NCBI RefSeq assembly: GCF_006351925.1
Contig: NZ_CP040924.1
Location: 2,547,860-2,611,859 of the forward strand
Source of the DNA: Clostridium thermarum
GTDB taxonomy: Bacteria > Bacillota > Clostridia > Clostridiales > Clostridiaceae
Length of the DNA: 64,000 bases
Reading direction: 5' to 3'
The translations under genes were made by a program, and so were the position numbers. Shown here piece after piece: positions 56,502-64,000 of the stretch. The notes beneath the pieces were generated by a model that was not told the origin of the DNA, did no database searches, and was given only the letters and a program-made list of their open reading frames with translations. Position 1 is the stretch's first letter. Every line of letters starts with the position of its first letter.

Positions 56502-57977
56502 ATGAAAGATAAACTCTTTAATGTAAAAAACGAGAGAAATCTCACTATGCTAGTTGATTTTTATGAACTTACTATGGGCAACGGCTATCTCAGAAATGGA
56601 GTCGGAGACAAGACTGCCTATTTTGATATGTTCTTTAGAAGAGTTCCTGACGGAGGCGGTTATTGCATAATGGCCGGTGTTCAGCAGCTTATTGAATATT
56701 TGTCAAATCTCAATTTCACAGAAGAGGATATTGATTATTTAAGATCAAAAAATATGTTCAGTGAGGAATTTTTAGAGTATCTAAAGAACTTTGAGTTCAC
56801 TTGTGACGTTTGGGCCATACCGGAAGGAAATCCTGTTTTCCCTAATGAACCTTTAATTACTGTAAAAGGGCCTGCTATTCAAGCACAGTTTATTGAGACA
56901 ATGATCCTGCTCACAATTAATCATCAAACCCTTATTGCTACAAAGGCCAACAGAATTTGTAGGGCAGCACAGGGTAAACCAGTTATGGAGTTTGGATCCA
57001 GAAGAGCCCAAGGGTATGATGGCGCTATTTACGGAGCTAGGGCTGCTATAATAGGCGGCTGTTCTTCTACAGCCTGCACTATAGCCGATGAGATGTTTGG
57101 TATACCTGCCGTTGGTACTATGGCCCACAGCTGGGTACAATTATTTCCAACAGAGTACGAAGCTTTTAAGGCCTGGGCAGAGACCTATCCCGATAATTGT
57201 ACTCTTTTAGTGGATACCTACAACGTATTAAAATCAGGAATCCCAAATGCTATCAGGGTCTTTGACGAAATACTTAAACCAAAGGGAGTAAGGCCTAAGG
57301 GAATAAGAATTGACAGTGGAGACATAACTTACTTAACTAATAAGTCAAGAAAAATGCTGGACGATGCAGGTTATGAAGATGTAAATATAATAATCTCCAA
57401 CTCCTTAGATGAGCATATTATTAGAGATGTTCAGAATCAAGGTGCTAAGGTAGATGGTTTTGGTGTAGGAGAAAGGCTTATCACCGCCAAGTCTGAACCG
57501 GTGTTTGGCGGAGTATATAAACTGGTGGCCATAGAAGAAGATGGTACATTAGTGCCAAAGATTAAAATAAGCGAAAATGAAGAAAAAATAACAAATCCGG
57601 GCTTCAAGAAAATATATAGAATATTTGATAAGACTACTGATAAGGCTATTGCCGACTTACTTACCCTAAACGACGAGGTTATTGATGAATCAAAACCGCT
57701 TGTAATATTTGATCCGGTATATACTTGGAAAAAGAAAAAACTTAAGAACTATTATGTAAAAGCTCTTCAGGTACAAATTTTTGATAAAGGTAAACCTATC
57801 TATAACAGCCCTGATGTTCTATCAATCCGCGAATTTGCCAAGGCTGAGACCGAAAAACTTTGGCCTGAGGTTTTGAGATTCGAAAACCCTCATACATATT
57901 ATGTTGACCTATCTCAAAAGCTATGGGACCTAAAACATAGCCTGCTATTGGAGCTGTCAGATCAATACGACGAGTAA
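56502..57977 (+). CDS. pncB: Nicotinate phosphoribosyltransferase
   Basis: Makes nicotinate mononucleotide from nicotinate and PRPP, the entry of the salvage route to NAD. Seen: 491 residues, MLVDFYELTMGNGYL opening, FGSRRAQGYDGAIYGARAA, GTMAHSWVQLFPTE, the PRPP-binding GIRIDSGDITYL, and VDGFGVGERLITAKSEP. Length and motifs match the Firmicutes PncB type. Stands alone with its own operator. AGAGGAG lies seven bases before the ATG. Confidence 0.95.
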   Translation: MKDKLFNVKNERNLTMLVDFYELTMGNGYLRNGVGDKTAYFDMFFRRVPDGGGYCIMAGVQQLIEYLSNLNFTEEDIDYLRSKNMFSEEFLEYLKNFEFTCDVWAIPEGNPVFPNEPLITVKGPAIQAQFIETMILLTINHQTLIATKANRICRAAQGKPVMEFGSRRAQGYDGAIYGARAAIIGGCSSTACTIADEMFGIPAVGTMAHSWVQLFPTEYEAFKAWAETYPDNCTLLVDTYNVLKSGIPNAIRVFDEILKPKGVRPKGIRIDSGDITYLTNKSRKMLDDAGYEDVNIIISNSLDEHIIRDVQNQGAKVDGFGVGERLITAKSEPVFGGVYKLVAIEEDGTLVPKIKISENEEKITNPGFKKIYRIFDKTTDKAIADLLTLNDEVIDESKPLVIFDPVYTWKKKKLKNYYVKALQVQIFDKGKPIYNSPDVLSIREFAKAETEKLWPEVLRFENPHTYYVDLSQKLWDLKHSLLLELSDQYDE

Positions 57978-58029
57978 AATTATTCATTTGAAGCTAGCAG
58001 CAGCTTTGGCATATATTAAGTAAAAAAAT

Positions 58030-58087
58030 TAAAGCTTGCTCGAAAACCTTAATATTTAACAGGCTTTCTAGCAAGCTTAGTTTTTGA
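58030..58087 (+). terminator. Terminator after pncB
   Basis: AAGCTTGCT pairs with AGCAAGCTT; the loop holds a second stem GAAA/TTTC. TTTTTG follows. Long, but the only strong hairpin here. Confidence 0.65.
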
Positions 58088-58201
58088 TAAATTAAGCGGA
58101 AACTAAAACAATGTTGCTCTTTAAAAACAAGAGAACGCCTTCAGCATTCTCAGTGTGCACTGCCAATTCGGAGTTTAATTTTTAAGTAACGTTTTTTTAC
58201 T

Positions 58202-58603
58202 CTATTTATTAAACCAAATTGCAATTTCTCTTTCTGCATTCTCCACACTGTCGGAAGCATGCACTAAATTCCTGGTCTTATGATTTGAATACATTCCTCT
58301 TATACTAGCTAATTCTGATACTAAGGGATCCTTATCTCCATTTATTTTCCTAACTACCTCAACGGCGTTATCCCCCTCAACTACTAATGCAACTATCTTA
58401 TCTTCAATGATGTAATTTATTAAAGTTTCATAATAAGGCCTGCCTTTATGCTCTTCATAATGCTTTTCAGCCGTCTCCCTATCAGCTTGTAACATCTTTA
58501 GTTCTGTAACCTTTAATGTCCTTTTTTCATAAAAGCTAATTATCTCCCCTACCAGTGATCTTTTCACTGCATCTGGTTTGATTAGCACTAAAGTTCTTTC
58601 CAT
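58202..58603 (-). CDS. ndk: Nucleoside diphosphate kinase
   Basis: Transfers the gamma-phosphate between nucleoside triphosphates through a phospho-His. Seen: ERTLVLIKPDAVKRSLVGEI opening, HKGRPYYETLINYI, ELASIRGMYSNHKTRNLVHAS with catalytic His115, and SVENAEREIAIWF. Length 133 is slightly shorter than the 140-150 common elsewhere. Follows the Cys-rich gene (24 nt). Confidence 0.96.
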   Translation of the reverse strand: MERTLVLIKPDAVKRSLVGEIISFYEKRTLKVTELKMLQADRETAEKHYEEHKGRPYYETLINYIIEDKIVALVVEGDNAVEVVRKINGDKDPLVSELASIRGMYSNHKTRNLVHASDSVENAEREIAIWFNK

Positions 58604-58627
58604 CTTATGCCTCCATTATATAAAAAT

Positions 58628-58849
58628 TTAATAGTAGCTCTTTACGAAAATTCTTTCCAAGAATTCCTTATCATCATCCTCCACATAGTTCATATCCAGG
58701 CTAATTATATCCTTAATATTAATTAACTTCACTGCTTTAACCTTCTTAAATGGACATCCTTCACCACTAGCTTCATACTCAAAAAGTGCACATTCTTTAT
58801 AGCATGCCACTTTTTCTTCTGCTGTTGAAAGAAACGGACATTGACACAT
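58628..58849 (-). CDS. Cys-rich small protein of unknown function
   Basis: A 73-residue protein with Cys2, Cys4, Cys16, Cys20 and Cys32 in the first 35 residues (MCQCPFLS, ACYKECALFEY, GEGCPFKKVKAV), which may hold a metal. The second half is acidic (MNYVEDDDKEFLERIF). Likely co-transcribed with ndk (24 nt). Not a known family by eye. Confidence 0.7.
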   Translation of the reverse strand: MCQCPFLSTAEEKVACYKECALFEYEASGEGCPFKKVKAVKLINIKDIISLDMNYVEDDDKEFLERIFVKSYY

Positions 58850-59132
58850 ATTCTACCATCCCCCAGTCAGTAAAAATATTATACCCTACTATAATCACAA
58901 TGATAAATAGTACCAATAGTATAGCATCGTATGTAAACATTATCAATATTATATTGTAAACTTTTTCATAAATAATTGTTAATAATTTATCTCCTATTCT
59001 TCAAGTTAATGCTATACAAATAAACACTTAACTTACCCTTTTTGTAATATATTGTATATTTTACATTGATTATATATGATTATTTATAATCTTACAATAC
59101 TAAATTTAAATTATTTAAAAAATTTTTAAAAA
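58850..59132. other. Intergenic region without genes
   Basis: A 283-nt AT-rich spacer upstream of the Cys-rich gene. No gene, RNA signature or repeat is seen. A promoter for the Cys-rich/ndk pair is expected here but the -35/-10 boxes are not distinct. Confidence 0.5.
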
Positions 59133-59163
59133 TTAAAGACGGGTATATTGTAACCCGTCTTTT
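59133..59163 (-). terminator. Terminator of the pepD gene
   Basis: AGACGGGT pairs with (T)ACCCGTCT around a 7-nt loop, then T-rich sequence on the minus strand; just after the stop at 59170. Confidence 0.85.
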
Positions 59164-59169
59164 ATCTCT

Positions 59170-60627
59170 TTATTTTAAGTTCTTTAAAACATTCAGCAGA
59201 TATTCCCAACTTCTTTGAACAGAGGAAATACTCATTCGTTCATCCGGTGTATGAACATCATAAAGGTTCGGTCCAAAGGATATCATATCTATATCCGGGA
59301 ATTTTTCTTTAAACAATCCACATTCAACTCCGGCATGAATAGCCACAATTTCTGGTTCCTTTCCGTACATCTCCTTATAAACCTGTTGAAATACCTTTCT
59401 AATCCTAGAATCCTCATCAAACTGCCACTCAGGATATTCTGAATGTGTAGATACTTCAGCACCAAGTGCCTCTCCAATGGCAATGGTCTGGTTTACAATG
59501 TCATGTTTTAAGCTTTTTACTGAACTTCTTACCGCACTTTCATAGGTAATTTTATCCTCAAGGGTTTTTACAACCCCAATATTGGATGAACTCTGAACTA
59601 GTCCTTCTATATCCAAACTCATAGTTTGAATGCCGTTAGGAATCAAATATAATAGTTTAGCAGCCTTATCTCTGGTATCCTTGCTGAAGGCCTTTGTAAC
59701 AGCTCCTTCATAAGCCTCAAATTCTAACAGCAGTTCAGGATCTGCTTTTCTATATTCATTTTTAAATACGGCTCTCCAATGCTCTACGCATTTTTTTAAG
59801 GATTCAACATCTTCCTCCTTAATAAGAACAACGGCATCAGCTTCTCTTGGAATAGCATTATCTTTCGCACCACCATTGAAGCTGGCAAGTTTAAATTCAA
59901 CTTTTCCTATAATATCGGTCAGTACTCTACCAAGAATTTTATTTGCATTACCTCTTTGTTTAATTATATCCATACCAGAGTGTCCGCCCTTTAGCCCTCT
60001 AACCATTAAACTATATTTCTTGTAGCCTTCAACATCATAGTCCCAGTCTATATTTAAAGCAACCTTTGTTCTGAGGCCTCCAGCGCAGCTAACAAGTAGT
60101 TGACCTTCCTCTTCATTATCGATATTTATCAGTATTCTTCCCTTTACATCCTCAGGTCTTAAATTAGCAGCTCCACTCATGCCTGTTTCCTCATCTGTGG
60201 TGATCACTACCTCCAGCGGTGGATGAGGAATATCCTCGGAATCCAGCAGTGCCAATCCGTAGGCTATTGCTATACCGTTATCTGCTCCTAAGGTTGTTCC
60301 ATTAGCTTTAACAAAGTCACCTTCAACTATTAATTCAATAGGGTCCACTTCAAAATCGTGCACCTTTGAACTGTTTTTCTCACATACCATATCCATATGG
60401 CCTTGGATTACTACAATTGGGGAGTTTTCATATCCTTTTGTTCCGTTTTTTCTTATTACCACATTATTATATGAATCCTGAACAGCCTCAAGGCCCTTCT
60501 CCTTTGCAAAGTTCACTAAATAATCACTTATACCCTTTTCATTACCGGAGCCTCTTGGTATTCTTGAAATTATCTCAAAATAATGAAATACCTTTTCAGG
60601 CTTCAGTCCCTTCAATACATCTTTCAT
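59170..60627 (-). CDS. pepD: Aminoacyl-histidine dipeptidase (PepD, M20C)
   Basis: Cytoplasmic Zn-dependent dipeptidase that takes Xaa-His and other dipeptides. Seen: 485 residues, PRGSGNEKGISDYLVNFAKE, metal motif VVIQGHMDMVCEKN, LGADNGIAIAYGLALLD, VVITTDEETGMSGAANL, and LKGGHSGMDIIKQRGNANK. All metal residues are visible. ATG at 60627 has AAGGATG upstream. Length is normal for the family. Confidence 0.94.
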   Translation of the reverse strand: MKDVLKGLKPEKVFHYFEIISRIPRGSGNEKGISDYLVNFAKEKGLEAVQDSYNNVVIRKNGTKGYENSPIVVIQGHMDMVCEKNSSKVHDFEVDPIELIVEGDFVKANGTTLGADNGIAIAYGLALLDSEDIPHPPLEVVITTDEETGMSGAANLRPEDVKGRILINIDNEEEGQLLVSCAGGLRTKVALNIDWDYDVEGYKKYSLMVRGLKGGHSGMDIIKQRGNANKILGRVLTDIIGKVEFKLASFNGGAKDNAIPREADAVVLIKEEDVESLKKCVEHWRAVFKNEYRKADPELLLEFEAYEGAVTKAFSKDTRDKAAKLLYLIPNGIQTMSLDIEGLVQSSSNIGVVKTLEDKITYESAVRSSVKSLKHDIVNQTIAIGEALGAEVSTHSEYPEWQFDEDSRIRKVFQQVYKEMYGKEPEIVAIHAGVECGLFKEKFPDIDMISFGPNLYDVHTPDERMSISSVQRSWEYLLNVLKNLK

Positions 60628-60897
60628 ATTATCATCCTTTCCATGGTAAACATCATTATGTAAGTTTCTCCACCATTAATATATCACTAATAATTATTAA
60701 CTTCAAACCCAAAAGCAAATGTACCTAAATTTCATTTAATGTTATTGTACTTATCTATGAGATTTTTATTCTATAACAAAACTTTATATCCATAGAAAAA
60801 ATATTTAAAATACGGATTAAATTCTAAATCTTATAACCTTAGAGCTCTTATTTTTGGAATAACCTTCATCTTTCAGTAAATTTTATTAGAAAAAGTC
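60628..60897. other. Intergenic region without genes
   Basis: A 270-nt AT-rich spacer between divergent pepD and rubrerythrin genes. Nothing beyond the rubrerythrin promoter at its right end is recognised. Confidence 0.5.
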
Positions 60898-60926
60898 TTG
60901 CAATCTAATAATTACTATTTTATAAT
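60898..60926 (+). promoter_or_regulatory. Promoter of the rubrerythrin gene
   Basis: TTGCAA (60898-60903), 17-nt spacer, TATAAT (60921-60926), about 60 nt before the ATG. A PerR-type site is expected for this family, but no clean TTATAATNATTATAA match is seen. Confidence 0.75.
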
Positions 60927-60986
60927 ATTTAATGTCATGAAATAAAATATATAATTTTAATTTTATTTTTTAGGGAGGAATAAAAT

Positions 60987-61535
60987 ATGAAAAAATTTGT
61001 TTGTTCAGTATGCGGTTATGTATATGAGGGAGAAACAGCACCAGAAAGCTGTCCACTATGTAAAGCTCCAGCTGAGAAGTTTATTGCTCAAGATGCAGAC
61101 AAGCTATCCTGGGCCGATGAACATGTTGTAGGTGTTGCAGTAGGTGTTGATGAAGAAGTTATTCAAGGTTTAAGAGAAAACTTCATGGGAGAATGTACTG
61201 AAGTTGGTATGTACCTTGCTATGAGTAGACAAGCTGACAGAGAAGGATACCCTGAAATAGCAGAAGCTTACAAAAGAATCGCTTTTGAAGAAGCTGAACA
61301 TGCAGCTAAATTCGCTGAATTGTTAGGTGAAGTAGTTGCTGCAGATACTAAGAAGAATTTACAGATGAGAGTAGATGCAGAACATGGAGCTTGCCAAGGA
61401 AAGAAAGATCTTGCTACACTTGCAAAGAAATTAAACCTAGATGCTATCCATGATACAGTACATGAAATGTGCAAGGATGAAGCAAGACATGGTAGAGCAT
61501 TCCAAGGTTTACTTGAAAGATACTTTGGTAAATAA
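60987..61535 (+). CDS. Reverse rubrerythrin
   Basis: NADH-linked peroxidase-type protein for oxygen and peroxide defence in anaerobes. Seen: an N-terminal rubredoxin with Cys6, Cys9, Cys22 and Cys25 ([14 protein letters not shown]), then a ferritin-like four-helix domain with two ExxH motifs ([18 protein letters not shown]) and [16 protein letters not shown]. The rubredoxin is before the di-iron domain, reversed from classical rubrerythrin, which is the revRbr arrangement of clostridia. GGGAGG precedes the ATG by about nine bases. Confidence 0.95.
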   Translation: MKKFVCSVCGYVYEGETAPESCPLCKAPAEKFIAQDADKLSWADEHVVGVAVGVDEEVIQGLRENFMGECTEVGMYLAMSRQADREGYPEIAEAYKRIAFEEAEHAAKFAELLGEVVAADTKKNLQMRVDAEHGACQGKKDLATLAKKLNLDAIHDTVHEMCKDEARHGRAFQGLLERYFGK

Positions 61536-61547
61536 TTATAAATTTAC

Positions 61548-61592
61548 ATACAAAAAAGATATGGGCTTGGCTTCCCATATCTTTTTTATCTG
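61548..61592 (+). terminator. Terminator of the rubrerythrin gene
   Basis: AAAAGATATGGG pairs with CCCATATCTTTT around CTTGGCTT, followed by TTTA. Confidence 0.85.
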
Positions 61593-61631
61593 TATAATCA
61601 GTATTTGTTGCAATAGAGTTTTCCATTTAAA

Positions 61632-63086
61632 CTATATCACACCTATTAATTCCTGTTCTAGATTGGCTTGAAAATATTCTTGAACTAGCTCAGGGCCTCC
61701 CATTTTGACTAACTCACCATGCTTCATCCACATAATACGATCTGCTAAAGCTTTGGCACATCGGAAATCATGAGTAATTGTAATCATGGTATTCTTGTTC
61801 TTCTCATGATGAGTGTTGAGGATTTCAATCATATTCTTTAACCCTTCATAGTCTTGTCCAACTGTTGGCTCATCAAGCAGAATTACTTCAGGCTCCATGG
61901 CTAGTATGCATGCCACTGTCAATCTTCTCTTCTGTCCTTCGGAAAGAGATTGAGGATGTCGATCTTTTAAATTCGCCAATCGAAACTGTTCTAACAACTC
62001 AAGGCTAATCCTTTCGCTTTTGGAACAAAGATTAATCTCATCTATAACCGAAGGCATGAACAGCTGATAACTTGGGTTTTGATATACATAACCAAGCTTT
62101 TTGAACCATGTATTACTAATTTTTTTCCATTTCTTCAGCTCTTTTTCTATATACTGGTTTAGCTCTCCACTGGTAGGCTGTATAATTTTAGATAATAATC
62201 TTAATAGTGTTGTTTTACCACAACCATTTTCACCAACAATAACGATTCTCTCACCTTTTTGTATGGTGAAATTCATATTTTTCAATATATGTCTTCCTGC
62301 AATATGATAATTTAACTGCTTTGCATCGAAACAGGGTTCTGTATACTCAAATTTCTTAGGAATATTAAAAACAATTTCCTTCCTTGCTTTTTCCAGTGCC
62401 TCAGATTTATCCTTATAGAATAAGACTTTGCCGTCATTCATCCATGCTACTTTATCCACATATGGTATTACTATATCCAATCGGTGTTCGATGATTACGA
62501 TCCCATACCCTTGCTCTTTAAAATCTTTCAGTATTCTTAGAAATATATGGGCCCCTTCTAAGTCTAAGTTGGCCAAAGGTTCATCGAAGATTAAAATTTT
62601 CTGCTGCATTGCTAAGATTGCAGCTGTCATTAGTCTTTGCTTCTGCCCTCCAGATAGGTTCCTAGTATACCAATTCTTGTCCAAATTCATATATCTGCAG
62701 GAAAGTTCAATGGCTTTTGCAATTTCTTCAACTTCCATGTTTAGATTCTCACAACCAAAGGCTATCTCATCTTCTACTTTACTATTGATAATCTGGCTAT
62801 CCGGATTTTGTAAGACACTACCAATGTTAACGGAAATATCACTGGCTTTCTTCCCTACAATATTTTCACCGTTAACCAGTATTTCTCCCTTCTGCTCACC
62901 AGGTACAATATTAGGTATAATACCGTTGATACTATTTAATAATGTTGATTTCCCCTCACCGGAGAATCCGGATAATAGAATAAATTCACCATAGTCTAAA
63001 GTAAAGTTTAAATTATCTAACACCCAAGTTTCAGTATTAGGATATCGAAAGGAATAGTTTTTTATAGAAATTGCATTTTTTCTCAT
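61632..63086 (-). CDS. ECF transporter fused ATPase (double EcfA)
   Basis: A 484-residue protein with two ABC ATPase domains in tandem: Walker A GFSGEGKSTLL near 40 and GENGCGKTTLL near 283; signatures LSGGQKQRL and LSEGQKRRL; Walker B ILIFDEPLANLD and VILLDEPTVGQD. The second signature has the E in place of the second G. A fused EcfA pair, beside T and S genes, is the group I layout. It probably energises vitamin or metal uptake; the ligand is not readable. Overlaps the T gene by 4 nt. Confidence 0.93.
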   Translation of the reverse strand: MRKNAISIKNYSFRYPNTETWVLDNLNFTLDYGEFILLSGFSGEGKSTLLNSINGIIPNIVPGEQKGEILVNGENIVGKKASDISVNIGSVLQNPDSQIINSKVEDEIAFGCENLNMEVEEIAKAIELSCRYMNLDKNWYTRNLSGGQKQRLMTAAILAMQQKILIFDEPLANLDLEGAHIFLRILKDFKEQGYGIVIIEHRLDIVIPYVDKVAWMNDGKVLFYKDKSEALEKARKEIVFNIPKKFEYTEPCFDAKQLNYHIAGRHILKNMNFTIQKGERIVIVGENGCGKTTLLRLLSKIIQPTSGELNQYIEKELKKWKKISNTWFKKLGYVYQNPSYQLFMPSVIDEINLCSKSERISLELLEQFRLANLKDRHPQSLSEGQKRRLTVACILAMEPEVILLDEPTVGQDYEGLKNMIEILNTHHEKNKNTMITITHDFRCAKALADRIMWMKHGELVKMGGPELVQEYFQANLEQELIGVI

Positions 63087-63760
63087 AGCACTAATACCCC
63101 CACCATTGTTAAAAGAATTAAAGTTGCAAATAAGCCATCTTTTAATGTAAAATCTACTCTTTTATAAACAACTTTAGATTTATCATTTAGGGCGAAACCT
63201 CTTGTTTCTACTGATACTGTCATAATATCGGACATACTTATCATTCTCATAAGGAATGGTATAATAAATGCCCGGTAAACAATGAATGGTTTCCGAATAC
63301 TCAGGCTTACCCCTCTAGTTTTCATTGCTTCACAAATCTGTTTTGCCTCAGATAACAGCATTGGAACAAAACGAATGGTAGCTAGCATCCCTAAGGTTAT
63401 TACACGGGGAAAACCTAATTGTACAAGATTACGGGTAAGAAAAATAGGGGACATAGATACCATGATAACTGAGGAATATGCTAATAAGATAACTCGTCCT
63501 AAGGTTTGAAATCCACCTATCACATTTCCACTGGTCAAGGCACTAAGAGTCCCAACGATGGATCCAATAGCAAAAAACATTGGCACCGCCTTCATCAATA
63601 CCTTACCAAATCCAAATACAATATAAATAATAGTTAGGGCAAAAAGAAAATAAATCAAAGAAATATCTTTGGCCAAGAATAAACCAAAGAAAAAGATGAA
63701 CATAGATATAAATAAACTAAGTAAAGGATAAATGGGTTTCTTTACCTGTAGCTGTTCCAT
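63083..63760 (-). CDS. ECF transporter transmembrane (T) component
   Basis: A 225-residue membrane protein of the CbiQ/EcfT family. Seen: about five to six membrane segments and the family's Ala-Arg-Gly-type motifs, here KTRGVSLSIRKPF and ETRGFALNDKSKVV, each with the R-G that contacts the ATPase coupling helices. Lies between the fused ATPase and the S gene, overlapping both by a few bases, so tightly coupled. Confidence 0.92.
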   Translation of the reverse strand: MEQLQVKKPIYPLLSLFISMFIFFFGLFLAKDISLIYFLFALTIIYIVFGFGKVLMKAVPMFFAIGSIVGTLSALTSGNVIGGFQTLGRVILLAYSSVIMVSMSPIFLTRNLVQLGFPRVITLGMLATIRFVPMLLSEAKQICEAMKTRGVSLSIRKPFIVYRAFIIPFLMRMISMSDIMTVSVETRGFALNDKSKVVYKRVDFTLKDGLFATLILLTMVGVLVL

Positions 63761-64000
63761 TATGACAACTTCCCTGCCTTCTGTAATTCCTTACCTATTT
63801 TTTGACCTATCTTTGCACCAGCATAACTTAATACAACAGTACCGAAACAAAATACGATGGATAAAGCGGACTTTTCAACCACTTCACCAAAGCTTTTACC
63901 GTTAAGTAACATGGAAAATATCAAAGTGAAAGGTAGAGACATTGGTATAAATAAGGTTGCAGCAAAAACCTTTGCCTTATCTGAATGAAAACCACGAAAG
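63760..64000 (-). CDS. ECF S component (MptD/Trep_Strep type), truncated by window edge
   Basis: C-terminal part only; the open frame runs unbroken to the end of the window, so the start is outside. Seen: FRGFHSDKAKVFAATLF, then a membrane segment (SIVFCFGTVVLSYAGAKIG) and a basic helical tail. Its place directly before the T and A genes and this ending fit the MptD-type S components. Substrate not known. Confidence 0.75.
   Translation of the reverse strand, partial: FRGFHSDKAKVFAATLFIPMSLPFTLIFSMLLNGKSFGEVVEKSALSIVFCFGTVVLSYAGAKIGQKIGKELQKAGKLS

Noticed and set aside
60900-60940. Possible PerR box at the rubrerythrin promoter
   Set aside because: The area is AT-rich but no match to TTATAATNATTATAA with both half sites could be found.
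62428-62994. 188-codon plus-strand frame opposite the fused ECF ATPase
   Set aside because: It lies wholly inside the double-ABC gene, whose Walker and signature motifs are clear; an antisense shadow.

Overview
The window looks like chromosomal core sequence from a low-GC, spore-forming, anaerobic Firmicute of the Clostridium type. Evidence seen: AT-rich spacers, strong GGAGG ribosome binding sites, TTGACA/TATAAT promoters, a SpoVB-like flippase, a Spo0E-like gene with Spo0A boxes, reverse rubrerythrin, a bacterial V-type ATPase, CoA-dehydratase activase genes and a GGGtGRT/NifU-like pair. I see no rRNA, CRISPR array, transposase or prophage block. I cannot name the species.

Layout. 0-8.4 kb is the cell-shape cluster on the minus strand (DUF4321, maf, radC, mreB, mreC, mreD, PBP2), a SPOR-like membrane protein, and an NlpC/P60 wall hydrolase behind a c-di-AMP (ydaO-type) riboswitch. 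8.6-14.3 kb holds a GNAT gene, a tRNA-Leu(GAG) apparently co-transcribed with an unassigned structured RNA, a lytic transglycosylase, coaE, polA and an unknown gene. 14.4-18.8 kb holds the GGGtGRT/NifU-like operon, a DnaD-like gene, tRNA-Leu(CAA), and two small tandem paralogues with apparent gene remnants beside them; this is the most accessory-looking stretch. 18.8-24.3 kb holds a polar amino-acid ABC transporter and a three-gene CoA-dehydratase activase cluster.

24.4-31.2 kb holds a lipoprotein, a PHP phosphoesterase, a frame-broken corA, 5-formyl-THF cyclo-ligase, hprK, a DUF896 gene, the Spo0E-like gene, a convincing 6S-like RNA, DUF1292, an ECF S component with a palindromic operator, and peptide deformylase. 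31.4-40.1 kb is a complete nine-gene V-ATPase operon (H-I-K-E-C-F-A-B-D) whose K subunit carries the Na+ ligand set. 40.2-46.4 kb holds a B12-type radical SAM protein, a methyltransferase-like protein, a Zn-phospholipase C-like protein, a beta-propeller protein and an M29 aminopeptidase. 46.4-58 kb holds MITE-like repeats, convergent spoVB and murJ-like flippases, an RluA-type synthase, an M20 amidohydrolase, a long FtsA-like ATPase, a UvrD-type helicase and nicotinate phosphoribosyltransferase. 58-64 kb holds ndk, a Cys-rich small protein, pepD, reverse rubrerythrin and an ECF transporter cut by the window edge.

Functional themes are wall growth and turnover (PBP2, MreBCD, NlpC/P60, transglycosylase, MurJ-like), sporulation control, Na+/ion energetics (V-ATPase) and vitamin/NAD supply (ECF S component, pncB). 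Most of the window is ordinary core genome. The items most worth checking are the two structured RNAs, the tandem paralogues beside tRNA-Leu(CAA), the palindromic operators, the dispersed TTGACAATTG elements and the broken corA. Start codons were often moved from the longest open frame to the one with a proper ribosome binding site; each case is stated.
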